A DNA stretch of 64,000 bases from Colwellia psychrerythraea (lineage in GTDB: Bacteria > Pseudomonadota > Gammaproteobacteria > Enterobacterales > Alteromonadaceae): NCBI RefSeq assembly GCF_000764225.1, contig NZ_JQED01000003.1, forward strand, positions 1 to 64,000. The letters run 5' to 3'. Below, in pieces: positions 15,094-25,751 of this stretch. Position numbers and translations under genes: made by a program. Each line of letters begins with the position of its first letter. Position 1 is the first letter of the stretch. Under the pieces are notes generated by a model. It was not told where the DNA came from, searched no databases, and was given only the letters and a program-made list of their open reading frames with translations.

Positions 15094-16815
15094 ATGCACT
15101 CAACGTTTAGAACATTGTTCCCCTTATTTGTTAGTTGTTTCGTTTTACTCTTAGCAAATGGATTAATCAATGTGTTATTACCTGTGCGTATGGGCTTAGA
15201 CGGTGCAGGGATTGATACGATCGGCATGGTGTTATCACTATATTTTGTCGGTATGTTGTTGGGGGCGCTACTGAGCATTAATCTGATAAAACGTGCTGGT
15301 CATATTCGAGTTTTTGCCGGATGTGTTGCCTTAGGAGCGATCAGTATTTTGATCTGTAGCCTCTATTCTGACCCTATCTTATGGGGCACGATGCGTGTAG
15401 TGACTGGTTTTTGCAATGCTTGTGCGTTCACCGCTATGGAAAGCTGGCTCAGTTCAAGTTCCACCAAAGAAACACGGGGTAAAACACTCGCGGTATATAA
15501 TGCTGTGTGGTTAGGTGGCTTGTTTGGCGGTCAATTTTTTATGAACTTGGCCAGCCCACAGGATACCACCTTATTTGTTATTGCTGGAATCTTGCTCTGT
15601 GTTGCGGTGATCCCCCTAGTCTTGAGTCGTCACCCAGGACCAGTGATTGAGGAAGTCAGTGCTATGTCACTGCGAGCACTTTATAAAATATCGCCCTTAG
15701 GCGTGGTCAGTTGTTTGGTCTCTGGTGTCATTTATTCTGCTTCATTTAACTTGCTGCCAGTTTTTGCTGGTGAATTTAATATTATTGATTTCGAGCTTTC
15801 TCTTTATGTCGGTACCGCAATATTTGGCGCTTTCATTTTACAATTTCCTGTGGGTTATTTGTCAGATCGGTATGATCGTCGTACCGTACTCTTTATTATA
15901 TTAATTATTTCAGCGCTGGTTGACTTAACTATACCGGCATTTGCGGCAGCAGGTAATCTGCTTGGAGTCTTTAGTGCTACTGCAATCACCTGTGGCATTA
16001 TTGCCTGTACATATCCCCTTAGTATGTCTGAAGCGTTTGATAAATTAAGACAGAATCAAATGGTTGCAGCCATGGGCGGGATGATTTTTGCCTTTGCTAT
16101 GGGCGGTATAATAGGACCTTATGCGGCATCGTTGGTTATGGATACTTTAGGCAGTATTTTTCTTTTCTATTTTTTGGCATTAAGCCAACTTTTATTAGCA
16201 GGGTTTGTTGTTTATCGTATGACGGTGCGACAAGCACTGCCTATAGCAGAACAGGAGAGTTTTGTTATGCAGGGGGCTGAAGCTTTTTCAGCTATTGATC
16301 TTGACCCTCGTACTGAGTTCATAGCACCTAAACAACCTCTTAGCGCAGAAGAAGAAGCAACGATTTCCATTGCCGAATCAGATCCCGCAGCGGCGGTAAA
16401 AATGACTCAAGCAATTGCAAAACATGATCCTACTATGGGAGTAGACATTGTTGGCGCCGTGGCAACCACGGAAAATATGAATGTACTGCGTCTTCACGAA
16501 GTGATGAAAGAAACTATACCTGATCAGATTCAGGAACTTACACGTGTCTTGATTATTGCTCAACCTCAGCAGGCTCATGGGTTAATGCTTCAATTGGCTA
16601 CATGGTATCCTGAGCATGTGGTTCAGATGGCTCTTGATATTGGCCGAAAATTGCCAGAGTTGCGAAGTGAAATGGTGAGGGTGGTTGATAAAGCAGTACC
16701 AGATTCTGTAATCAAAGTTGAAGAATACTTCGTTAAAATAGCGACTGAAGAACTCGAAGCAATGCGACCTGCTGATAGGAAAAATGATGTGGAGGTGAAC
16801 TATTGCTCATCGTAA
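15094..16815 (+). CDS. MFS transporter (YcaD-like) with a long soluble C-terminal extension
   Basis: A 573-residue protein. Residues 1-380 hold about 12 membrane helices of the major facilitator type, with the DRYDRR loop motif near 265. Residues about 400-570 are a hydrophilic helical tail (PAAAVKMTQAIAKHDPTMG, QPQQAHGLMLQLATWYPEH) with loosely repeated helices; I do not recognise that domain. AGAGG precedes the ATG. It is separated from dddC by a terminator and so is transcribed separately, though close enough that a role in exporting DMSP products or a related solute is possible. Substrate unknown. Confidence 0.75.
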   Translation: MHSTFRTLFPLFVSCFVLLLANGLINVLLPVRMGLDGAGIDTIGMVLSLYFVGMLLGALLSINLIKRAGHIRVFAGCVALGAISILICSLYSDPILWGTMRVVTGFCNACAFTAMESWLSSSSTKETRGKTLAVYNAVWLGGLFGGQFFMNLASPQDTTLFVIAGILLCVAVIPLVLSRHPGPVIEEVSAMSLRALYKISPLGVVSCLVSGVIYSASFNLLPVFAGEFNIIDFELSLYVGTAIFGAFILQFPVGYLSDRYDRRTVLFIILIISALVDLTIPAFAAAGNLLGVFSATAITCGIIACTYPLSMSEAFDKLRQNQMVAAMGGMIFAFAMGGIIGPYAASLVMDTLGSIFLFYFLALSQLLLAGFVVYRMTVRQALPIAEQESFVMQGAEAFSAIDLDPRTEFIAPKQPLSAEEEATISIAESDPAAAVKMTQAIAKHDPTMGVDIVGAVATTENMNVLRLHEVMKETIPDQIQELTRVLIIAQPQQAHGLMLQLATWYPEHVVQMALDIGRKLPELRSEMVRVVDKAVPDSVIKVEEYFVKIATEELEAMRPADRKNDVEVNYCSS

Positions 16816-16890
16816 TACCAAGGGTAGAAATTAAGTGAGCATTTTCAAATGGCCGAAATATCATTAATATACTAGGGTTAAGGCAATAAA

Positions 16891-16918
16891 AAAGCTGCAG
16901 GTAGAAACGAGCAGCTTT
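16891..16918. terminator. Terminator shared by the MFS gene and gltD
   Basis: An 8-bp perfect inverted repeat AAAGCTGC/GCAGCTTT with a 12-nt loop. The minus-strand side, the gltD sense, is followed by a T run (CTTTTTTATT). Confidence 0.8.
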
Positions 16919-16942
16919 ATCATTTTCTAAGGTAAGTGCTAA

Positions 16943-18373
<1,431 letters not shown>

Positions 18374-18395
18374 TTAAATCCTCAATTCTTACCAA

Positions 18396-21300
18396 TTATT
18401 GTGCTTGGACACGAAGTTCAGCGCTTGAACGACTACGGTGACCCAATAAGGTCTTTACATCAGTAGCCGTCGGTTTAATCAGTTTAAATAATGGTGCATA
18501 TCTGTCAAAGTCATGAAGCATTTCATGAGCGCGTAAGCTGCCAGTTTCTTCAAAGTGTTGATTGATAATGCCACGTAAATGTTCTTGGTGAATGGTTAGA
18601 TTTTCAATGGCCAGCATTTCAATAGAATCTTTATTCAGGCGAACATCTAAGTCACCCGTTTCATCTAATACATAAGCAAAACCACCAGTCATACCTGCAC
18701 CAAAGTTAACACCTGTTTCTCCTAGTATAGTAACTATACCGCCAGTCATGTATTCACAAGCATGATCACCTGTGCCTTCAACAACCGCATGACAACCCGA
18801 GTTACGCACAGCAAAACGTTCACCAGCACGGCCTGAAGAGAATAATTTACCGCCAGTCGCGCCATATAGACAGGTATTACCCATGATCATTGTTTTATGG
18901 CTAGGGTATTCAACACCAACTGGCGGTTTGAGGGTCAATTTACCACCCGCCATACCTTTACCGACATAATCATTGGCATCACCTGTTAAAGTGATATTCA
19001 AACCGCCAGCGTTCCAAACGCCAAAGCTTTGTCCTGCAGTCCCAGATAAATGTATGGTAATTGGAGAAGAAGCCATACCTTGATCGCCATGTTGACGAGC
19101 AATTTCACCTGATAATGTTGCACCAACAGAGCGATCAGTATTTTGAATTGTAAAACGGAATTCACCGCCTTTGCTATGAGACACAGCATCACTGGCAGCG
19201 GCTAAAATCTTCTGATTAAGCTGACCTTCATCAAAGGCAGTATTTTCCTCTGTTTGGTGCAGTGCGGTATTTTCACCCGCAACAACAGGTGCGATTATCG
19301 GTGATAAATCTAACTTGCTTTGTTTGGAGGTCATGCCATCAATCTGTACTAATAAGTCAGTTCTACCGATAATATCTGTTAAGCTTTCAACGCCAAGGTT
19401 AGCAAGGATCTCACGCACTTCACGTGCAATGAATTTAAAGTAATTCATCACTTGATCAGGTAAGCCTTTAAAGAACTGTTCGCGTAATACTTCATCTTGC
19501 GTTGCTACACCTGTGGCACAGTTATTTAAATGACAAATGCGTAGGAACTTACAACCTAGTGCTACCATAGGGGCAGTACCAAAACCAAAACTCTCAGCAC
19601 CTAAAATCGCTGCCTTAACGATATCAAGACCCGTTTTCAAACCGCCATCAACTTGCAAACGTACTTTATGACGCAAGCCATTGGTTACTAAGGATTGGTG
19701 CGCTTCCGCTAAACCGAGTTCCCAGGGGCAACCAGCATATTTGACTGAAGTCAGTGGACTCGCAGCAGTACCGCCGTCATAACCTGAAATGGTAATGAAG
19801 TCTGCATAGGCTTTTGCCACACCCGATGCAATAGTGCCAACCCCTGGACCAGAGACTAATTTCACTGAAACAACAGCTTTGGGGTTCACTTGTTTTAAGT
19901 CAAAGATAAGTTGTGCTAAATCTTCAATCGAATAAATGTCATGATGTGGCGGTGGAGAAATTAAGGTAACTCCTGGCACGGAGTAACGTAACTTAGCAAT
20001 TAATGGTGATACTTTGTCGCCAGGTAATTGTCCACCTTCACCAGGTTTTGCTCCTTGTGCTACTTTAATTTGTAAAACATCGGCATTAACTAAGTAATGC
20101 GGTGTTACACCAAAGCGTCCTGAGGCAATTTGTTTGATTCGAGAGTTTTTAACGGTGCCGAAACGGCGTTCATCTTCGCCCCCTTCACCCGAGTTTGAAT
20201 AACCCCCTAAACGGTTCATTGCAATGGCAAGTGCTTCATGAGCTTCTGGGCTAAGTGCGCCAATGGACATAGCAGCGCCATCAAAACGCTTGAACATTTC
20301 CCCTTCAGACTCTACTTGATCAAGTTCAATGGGATCGCAGTCATCTCTAAGTTTCAATAAATCTCGAATGGTGGCTACTGGGCGTTGGTTAACTTCATCA
20401 GCAAAAGTGCGATAATCGTTATAATCACCGTTTTGCACAGCGCGTTGTAAATAGTTAACCACATTAGGATTAAATGCGTGGTACTCACCACCGTGCACAT
20501 ATTTTAGTATGCCGCCGTGATTCACTTTTTGATGAGGTAAAAATGCTTTGCGTGTTAGGTTGATCGCATCTTGCTGAATATCATTAAAATCAGCACCCTT
20601 AATACGACTTGGTAAATCACTAAAACAAAGCGCCATGATATCTTCGTTCAAACCGATCACTTCAAATAAACCAGCACAACGGTAACTAGCAATGGTTGAA
20701 ATACCCATTTTAGAGAGTATTTTCAATAAACCTTTGTTGATGCCTTCTCGGTAATTGACGATCGCATCACGAGCAGATAAATCAATTTGCTTTTGTTCAA
20801 CTAATTGTTCAATTGTTTCAAATGCTAAGTAGGGATATATTGCAGTGGCACCTAAGCCAAGTAATACGGCGTATTGATGAGAGTCTCGCACCGACCCCGT
20901 TTCGACAATAATATTTGAGTCGCAGCGTAACTGCTGGTCGACCAAACGTTTTTGTACTGCGCCAACAGCCATCGCTGCTGGAATAACGAGTAAACCTGGT
21001 TGGATATTTCTATCTGATAACACCAAAATAACCGTGCCATTGTTGCGCACTAGGTCTTCTGATTCATCACATAAACGTCTGATAGCCGCTTCTAATCCTT
21101 CTTTTGCATCAAAGCTAAGCGATAATGTGTCAGATCTATAATGTTCAGGGTCTAAATCGCGGAGTTGTTTTAAGCCGGTATACATTAATACTGGTGTAGA
21201 AAATAACATGCGATCGGCATGACCCGATGTTTCGTTAAAAACGTTATGTTCACGACCAATACAAGTACCTAATGACATGACATAGCGCTCACGCAATGGG

Positions 21301-22856
21301 TCAATTGGCGGATTGGTTACTTGCGCAAATTGCTGACGGAAATAATCATATAAAGTACGCGTTTGACTTGAGAGTACTGCCATAGGAGTATCATCTCCCA
21401 TAGAGCCAGTCGCTTCTTGACCGTTTTCAGCTAAGGTTTTAATGACTTGCTGAATTTCTTCATAGCTGTAATTAAATATTTTATGGTACTGATTCATCTC
21501 TTCATCGGTGAATGCACGTTGACCAATTAAATTTGCTTCAAGTTCATCAAAAGGGATTAAACGGCGAATATTTTTTGTTAACCAGTCCCTATATGGATGA
21601 CGTTCTTTTAGATTATTATCAATATCAGCGGAGTGAGAAACTTTGCCCGTATAGGTATCAATGGCGAGCATTTCACCAGGGCCAACACGCCCTTTTTCTA
21701 CAACTTCATCTTCGCCGTAATCCCAAATACCGACTTCTGAGGCGAGGGTAATAAATCCATTACGTGTGATAACATAACGGGCAGGGCGTAGACCATTTCT
21801 ATCAAGGTTACAGGCAACATGACGTCCGTTAGTCATTACGACACCAGCAGGACCATCCCACGGTTCCATATGCATAGAGTTGAATTCATAGAAGGCACGT
21901 AAATCATCATCCATTAAGGGGTTATTTTGCCATGCAGGGGGCATTAATAAACGCATTGCACGGTATAAGTCCATACCACCAGCCAAAAAGAGTTCTAGCA
22001 TGTTATCTAAAGATGATGAATCAGATCCTGTTTGGCCGACAAACGGAGCAGCATCTTGCAAATCAGGTAATAGTGGTGATTTAAAACGATGCGTTCTCGC
22101 TCGGCTCCATTGACGGTTACCGTTAATGGTATTGATTTCACCATTGTGCGCTAAGTAGCGGAAAGGTTGGGCTAAATGCCATTGAGGCGAGGTATTGGTC
22201 GAAAAGCGCTGATGAAATACACAAATAGCACTTTGCATGCGAATATCAGCTAAATCTAAGTAGAAGTTAGGCAAATCTACCGGCATCATTAGCCCTTTAT
22301 AGATTGTTACTAAGCAAGACAAACTCGCTACATAGAATTTCTGGTCAGTAATACGTTTTTCAGCACGACGTCGTGCCATATATAAACGACGTTCTAGCTC
22401 TAGATTTCTCCATCCTGGAGGCGCATCTACAAATATTTGCTCTATTGTGGGTAAATTACCGATGGCAATTTCACCTAATACAGATGTATCGACAGGAACC
22501 GCTCGCCAGCCTATTAATGTTAAGCACTCACTTGATAACTCTTCTTCTAATATTTTTTTAGAAAGTGCCGCTTCTATAGGATCTGGGCTTAGGAATATCA
22601 TGCCTACAGCATATTTTTTACCCAGTTTCCAGTTATTGTCAGCGGCTACGGCGCGAAAAAAGCTGTCTGGTTTTTGCAATAATAGGCCACAACCGTCACC
22701 TGTTTTACCATCGCTGGCGATACCGCCACGATGTTGCATACGATCTAAAGCGGAAATAGCGGTCTTAATTAGTTTGTGACTGGTTTCACCCTGTTGATGG
22801 GCAATTAGACCAAAACCACAGTTGTCTTTTTGGACGCTATGATCATAAAGTTGCAT
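18396..22856 (-). CDS. gltB: Glutamate synthase large (alpha) subunit
   Basis: A 1486-residue protein of typical length. An N-terminal Ntn-type glutaminase domain begins with Cys13 (DN-CGFG), so a 12-residue propeptide is expected to be removed. A central domain and an FMN-binding synthase domain follow, with the 3Fe-4S cysteine motif CKFLRICHLNNCATG, then a C-terminal beta-helix domain rich in GxxGG repeats. It makes glutamate from glutamine and 2-oxoglutarate with electrons from GltD. AGGAG precedes the ATG. The upstream leader carries a candidate 15-codon leader peptide and a stem-loop. Confidence 0.97.
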   Translation of the reverse strand: MQLYDHSVQKDNCGFGLIAHQQGETSHKLIKTAISALDRMQHRGGIASDGKTGDGCGLLLQKPDSFFRAVAADNNWKLGKKYAVGMIFLSPDPIEAALSKKILEEELSSECLTLIGWRAVPVDTSVLGEIAIGNLPTIEQIFVDAPPGWRNLELERRLYMARRRAEKRITDQKFYVASLSCLVTIYKGLMMPVDLPNFYLDLADIRMQSAICVFHQRFSTNTSPQWHLAQPFRYLAHNGEINTINGNRQWSRARTHRFKSPLLPDLQDAAPFVGQTGSDSSSLDNMLELFLAGGMDLYRAMRLLMPPAWQNNPLMDDDLRAFYEFNSMHMEPWDGPAGVVMTNGRHVACNLDRNGLRPARYVITRNGFITLASEVGIWDYGEDEVVEKGRVGPGEMLAIDTYTGKVSHSADIDNNLKERHPYRDWLTKNIRRLIPFDELEANLIGQRAFTDEEMNQYHKIFNYSYEEIQQVIKTLAENGQEATGSMGDDTPMAVLSSQTRTLYDYFRQQFAQVTNPPIDPLRERYVMSLGTCIGREHNVFNETSGHADRMLFSTPVLMYTGLKQLRDLDPEHYRSDTLSLSFDAKEGLEAAIRRLCDESEDLVRNNGTVILVLSDRNIQPGLLVIPAAMAVGAVQKRLVDQQLRCDSNIIVETGSVRDSHQYAVLLGLGATAIYPYLAFETIEQLVEQKQIDLSARDAIVNYREGINKGLLKILSKMGISTIASYRCAGLFEVIGLNEDIMALCFSDLPSRIKGADFNDIQQDAINLTRKAFLPHQKVNHGGILKYVHGGEYHAFNPNVVNYLQRAVQNGDYNDYRTFADEVNQRPVATIRDLLKLRDDCDPIELDQVESEGEMFKRFDGAAMSIGALSPEAHEALAIAMNRLGGYSNSGEGGEDERRFGTVKNSRIKQIASGRFGVTPHYLVNADVLQIKVAQGAKPGEGGQLPGDKVSPLIAKLRYSVPGVTLISPPPHHDIYSIEDLAQLIFDLKQVNPKAVVSVKLVSGPGVGTIASGVAKAYADFITISGYDGGTAASPLTSVKYAGCPWELGLAEAHQSLVTNGLRHKVRLQVDGGLKTGLDIVKAAILGAESFGFGTAPMVALGCKFLRICHLNNCATGVATQDEVLREQFFKGLPDQVMNYFKFIAREVREILANLGVESLTDIIGRTDLLVQIDGMTSKQSKLDLSPIIAPVVAGENTALHQTEENTAFDEGQLNQKILAAASDAVSHSKGGEFRFTIQNTDRSVGATLSGEIARQHGDQGMASSPITIHLSGTAGQSFGVWNAGGLNITLTGDANDYVGKGMAGGKLTLKPPVGVEYPSHKTMIMGNTCLYGATGGKLFSSGRAGERFAVRNSGCHAVVEGTGDHACEYMTGGIVTILGETGVNFGAGMTGGFAYVLDETGDLDVRLNKDSIEMLAIENLTIHQEHLRGIINQHFEETGSLRAHEMLHDFDRYAPLFKLIKPTATDVKTLLGHRSRSSAELRVQAQ

Positions 22857-22879
22857 GTTTTTCTCCTAATAATAAACCA

Positions 22880-22953
22880 ACTTACTTACAGGACAGGTAA
22901 AAAAGAATAAAGGCATGGAAAAAATGCATAAATACACCTCTTTTTAAGTAAGT
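22880..22953 (-). promoter_or_regulatory. gltB leader stem-loop enclosing a small ORF
   Basis: ACTTACTTA (22880-22888) is exactly complementary to TAAGTAAGT (22945-22953). In the minus-strand transcript the first arm lies just before the leader-peptide Shine-Dalgarno, and the second arm overlaps its stop codon. A ribosome on the leader ORF would open this stem. Confidence 0.45.
22882..22929 (-). CDS. Candidate leader peptide upstream of gltB
   Basis: A 15-codon ORF, MHFFHAFILFYLSCK, starts with ATG at 22929 behind a good Shine-Dalgarno (GAGGTG). It stops 25 nt before gltB. Four of its 15 residues are Phe and two are His. It is too short to judge by coding statistics. The support is its RBS, its position and the stem-loop it sits in. 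It could regulate gltB by attenuation or coupling, or be chance. Confidence 0.4.
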   Translation of the reverse strand: MHFFHAFILFYLSCK

Positions 22954-22956
22954 GGA

Positions 22957-23255
22957 CCTATCAACACTACCCAGTTCTTCGTTAAAGGTCAATTAAAATA
23001 GAGCTTTTGCTCGTCAGCCATTTTGATGGCTGTATCGAGTCGTAACTGGATAATTAGAAGGTGATTTTATCAAGGGATTGTTTTTGTTGTGATTGTTATT
23101 TACGAGAGTTGTTTATATTTTTATCGAGGAACAAGATGAAATAAATACTGTGTATAGCTATGTAATATTACATGGCTATACACAGTTTTGCTTATTATTA
23201 TCTATGTGAATTAGATCACTGGTGTTTTTGCCAGCAATTTAGTCACAGACATAAA
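22957..23255. other. gltB upstream and folE2 downstream region
   Basis: There is no gene here. Two small adjacent hairpins occur, GAGC-TTTT-GCTC (23001-23012) and CAGCCAT-TTTG-ATGGCTG (23015-23032), upstream of the gltB leader. A TTGACC box near 22991-22986 on the minus strand may be a gltB -35, but no convincing -10 was found. Confidence 0.3.
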
Positions 23256-23285
23256 AAAACCAATAGCGACGACACTATTGGTTTT
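23256..23285 (-). terminator. folE2 terminator
   Basis: An 11-bp perfect inverted repeat AAAACCAATAG/CTATTGGTTTT with an 8-nt loop; on the minus strand it ends in seven T residues. Confidence 0.88.
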
Positions 23286-23310
23286 AGTTTAATAATAGAA
23301 TTAATTATTA

Positions 23311-24237
23311 CTATGGCTGATAGCCATTCTCGACACCCTTAGTTGTGACGCTGACAGCATCATGGGCGTGGAGTGACTCTAAATGATTTATTTTTAACCA
23401 GAAGTCATCGAATTGCTTTGACTGGTTTAAACCGTGCTGTAAACGACGAGCAGCATCTTCACAAAACATTAAGTTCTGACCATTTAAGCGTGCAAACTCT
23501 TGCTCATCTTCGCGTTTTACTGCAGCCTGGACTGGTGTTTTAAGTGAATCTTCAATGAGATCAACTATTTCAGTAATAGGAAAGTCATTAACACTTGAGT
23601 TAAGTTTTACTTTTACTTCTGCAACAGAGCGTTGTGAATGTGGGGTTGCTACAATCCCTTCTGTTGTACCTAACCAGTCATGAACGTCAGTTAAAGCCAA
23701 CTCACTTTGTTGCGCAAATTTATCTTGAAAAGCTTTTTGAATCAGCTGTCTTGCAAGTGCAGCAGAACATGGACAAGTTGATGAGTATCGTACATCAATA
23801 GCTAATTCAATTGTTAGTTTACCTTTATTAAGGTATCCCGTTAGCGTTACAGGGTAGGCTTTCCAACCCTCTTTCCCGCTAATTAAGGATTTTCTACGCA
23901 AATGATACTCAAAGTTAAATTGTACTTTAGCTTGGTCACTTAAATCTTGGTGGCTACTAATAAAACCATCAAGCAAGCTCACTAAACTTTGATAGTTAAG
24001 TACATTACTTGTAGATAATTCATCGATAAGTAGATAAAGGCGCGACATATGGATGCCTTTAGCTTGTGCTTCTTTTAAGTTTACAAAGGCATCAATATGA
24101 GCTGAGACCATACGCTCACTCACACCTTTTGAGGCAACCATAATAGGCATTTCAATGTTACTCATGCCGACCCAGTCAAGTGTACCTTCGGTTTGAGCTG
24201 TTGTATGGTTGGCGATATCTGGCATTGATGTCGTCAT
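23311..24237 (-). CDS. folE2: GTP cyclohydrolase I type B (FolE2)
   Basis: A 308-residue enzyme of the type IB GTP cyclohydrolases, which make dihydroneopterin triphosphate for folate. Family features are GIHMSRLY (about 61-68), the metal-binding cysteine in [12 protein letters not shown] (about 152-163), and a terminal catalytic region with FCEDAARR. FolE2 works with several metals and commonly replaces zinc-dependent FolE when zinc is scarce, often under Zur control. The start is preceded by GTGGAG. A zinc-uptake locus with a Zur box lies 10 kb away in this window. Confidence 0.93.
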   Translation of the reverse strand: MTTSMPDIANHTTAQTEGTLDWVGMSNIEMPIMVASKGVSERMVSAHIDAFVNLKEAQAKGIHMSRLYLLIDELSTSNVLNYQSLVSLLDGFISSHQDLSDQAKVQFNFEYHLRRKSLISGKEGWKAYPVTLTGYLNKGKLTIELAIDVRYSSTCPCSAALARQLIQKAFQDKFAQQSELALTDVHDWLGTTEGIVATPHSQRSVAEVKVKLNSSVNDFPITEIVDLIEDSLKTPVQAAVKREDEQEFARLNGQNLMFCEDAARRLQHGLNQSKQFDDFWLKINHLESLHAHDAVSVTTKGVENGYQP

Positions 24238-24340
24238 TTCGACTCCACTTTAAACGATAATTACTAACTACTCATCAAATTATTCTTGGAATATAGATGA
24301 AGAGTAGATCTAAGGGCGCACATTCTAGCTTATTTTTTAA

Positions 24341-24355
24341 TGGTAATCATTACTG
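24341..24355. promoter_or_regulatory. Possible Fur/Zur-type dyad upstream of folE2
   Basis: TGGTAATCATTACTG contains the perfect dyad GTAAT-C-ATTAC, about 105 bp upstream of folE2. It resembles a 7-1-7 Fur-type box more than the GTTATAnTATAAC Zur box seen at 33915, so the regulator is uncertain. It could also serve the divergent Hpt gene. Confidence 0.3.
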
Positions 24356-24484
24356 TTGTTGCTATAGAGATGAAAAATATAGCTATATGATATGTTTTTT
24401 CATAACTTTCAATAAGTTTGTCTGAGTTTTATTACTGCGGTAATATAGAAGCTTCCTATATTCTTTACAGAAAAAGGCTTTATT

Positions 24485-24841
24485 GTGGAAACTAAACCAT
24501 CGAATCCTGATTTAGATCTGGAGTTACTACAAGGTTATTTAGACAGTTTAGGAAAAACAATTGTTGAGCAGATGTTTTCTTTATATTGTCAGCAGGTAGA
24601 AATTTACCTTAATGATATTGAAAGGTCACAACTTACTGATTCTATTTCTGGATGGCAAGAGCATTGCCACAAAATGAAAGGCGCCGCCGCAAGTGTTGGC
24701 ATGTATCAATTACATGGACAACTAAAGTTACTAGAAAAAACGGATGCATCGACAGATAAAAAAGCGGTCTTGCTAGAGGAGTTGAGATCATCTAATGAGC
24801 AAGCAATAGTTGCCTTTCAACATTGGCTGGAGAGTGTATAG
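24485..24841 (+). CDS. hptA: Free histidine phosphotransfer (Hpt) protein, ArcB-Hpt-like
   Basis: A 118-residue cytoplasmic four-helix Hpt protein. The phosphorylated histidine is H62 in CHKMKGAAASVGM, closely matching the Hpt motif of ArcB (HKIKGAAGSVG). In Shewanella a similar free protein, HptA, relays phosphate from the ArcS kinase to ArcA. Here the gene is convergent with arcA, only 72 bp apart, which supports that role. The start is GTG at 24485, preceded by AAAGG. No ArcB or ArcS gene is in this window. Confidence 0.8.
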   Translation: METKPSNPDLDLELLQGYLDSLGKTIVEQMFSLYCQQVEIYLNDIERSQLTDSISGWQEHCHKMKGAAASVGMYQLHGQLKLLEKTDASTDKKAVLLEELRSSNEQAIVAFQHWLESV

Positions 24842-24872
24842 CCTAACATTTTTACAGCAAAGCTATACAAGT

Positions 24873-24899
24873 GCAGCCCGTTGAGGGCTGCAAATTTTT
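24873..24899 (+). terminator. Terminator between hptA and arcA
   Basis: A 7-bp G+C-rich inverted repeat GCAGCCC/GGGCTGC with a 5-nt loop, followed by AAATTTTT on the plus strand. Confidence 0.75.
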
Positions 24900-24913
24900 G
24901 TACTTAAAATTTA

Positions 24914-25615
24914 TTAATCTAGAGTACCAACAAAGCGATAACCCTCGCCATGAATAGTATTAATTAACTCTGGAGTGTCTTGGTTAAGCTCAAAATGTTT
25001 GCGTAAGCGCCTAATGGTGACATCGACAGTACGATCATTAGAACGTAAATCTCTGCCAGTCATTTCTTTAATTAATTCTTGGCGTGAAATTATTTTACCT
25101 GCATTTTTGATCAGTAAGCTTAATGCACGAAATTCACCACGAGGAATAGCAATCACTTCACCTTCTGGGCTGGTCATTTGACGAGAATTACCGTCTAATA
25201 CCCAATGATTAAAGCTCATAATACTTTGTTCTGGTTCAGTACTTGTTTGCCCAATGCGGCTCAAAATATTACGCGCTCTGATAGTCAACTCGCGTGGATT
25301 AAAGGGTTTAGTCAAATAATCATCTGCGCCAATCTCTAGGCCGAGTATCTTATCAATATCACTATCTCTACCGGTCAGGAAGATCAATCCTAAGTCTTTA
25401 TTTGCGGTAAGTTCACGAGCTAATAATAAGCCATTTTTCCCTGGTAAATTAATATCCATAATGACAAGGTTAATGGTGTGTAGTCTAAGCTGTTCAGCCA
25501 TACTATTGCCATCAACCGCTTCGAAAACGACGTAACCTTCTGCTTCAAATAAATTGCGTAAGTTAAAGCGGGTAACGTCTTCATCTTCGACAACTAAGAT
25601 TTGATAAGTCTGCAT
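24914..25615 (-). CDS. arcA: Aerobic respiration control response regulator ArcA
   Basis: A 233-residue OmpR-type response regulator. The receiver domain (about 1-120) has the phosphorylated D54 in [19 protein letters not shown], a signature almost identical to E. coli ArcA, and the switch lysine in [10 protein letters not shown]. The C-terminal winged helix ends near GYRFVGTLD. ArcA represses or activates respiratory and carbon genes when oxygen falls. AGGT lies before the ATG. It would receive phosphate from the neighbouring Hpt protein. Confidence 0.95.
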   Translation of the reverse strand: MQTYQILVVEDEDVTRFNLRNLFEAEGYVVFEAVDGNSMAEQLRLHTINLVIMDINLPGKNGLLLARELTANKDLGLIFLTGRDSDIDKILGLEIGADDYLTKPFNPRELTIRARNILSRIGQTSTEPEQSIMSFNHWVLDGNSRQMTSPEGEVIAIPRGEFRALSLLIKNAGKIISRQELIKEMTGRDLRSNDRTVDVTIRRLRKHFELNQDTPELINTIHGEGYRFVGTLD

Positions 25616-25751
25616 GTTGAAATTTACCTAATTTTTAAATGGTGATTGCGATTATTATTATAATGAGTGAACTATTTGTAATATATTTACATTTATTTAA
25701 CTATATTAGTCACGTGAAATTGAAAAAACAATTTTTAAGACTATTATTTCA

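Noticed and set aside
21512..22779. Plus-strand ORFs of 79-110 codons opposite gltB
   Set aside because: They are antisense shadows of a strongly conserved gene and lack RBS and recognisable products.
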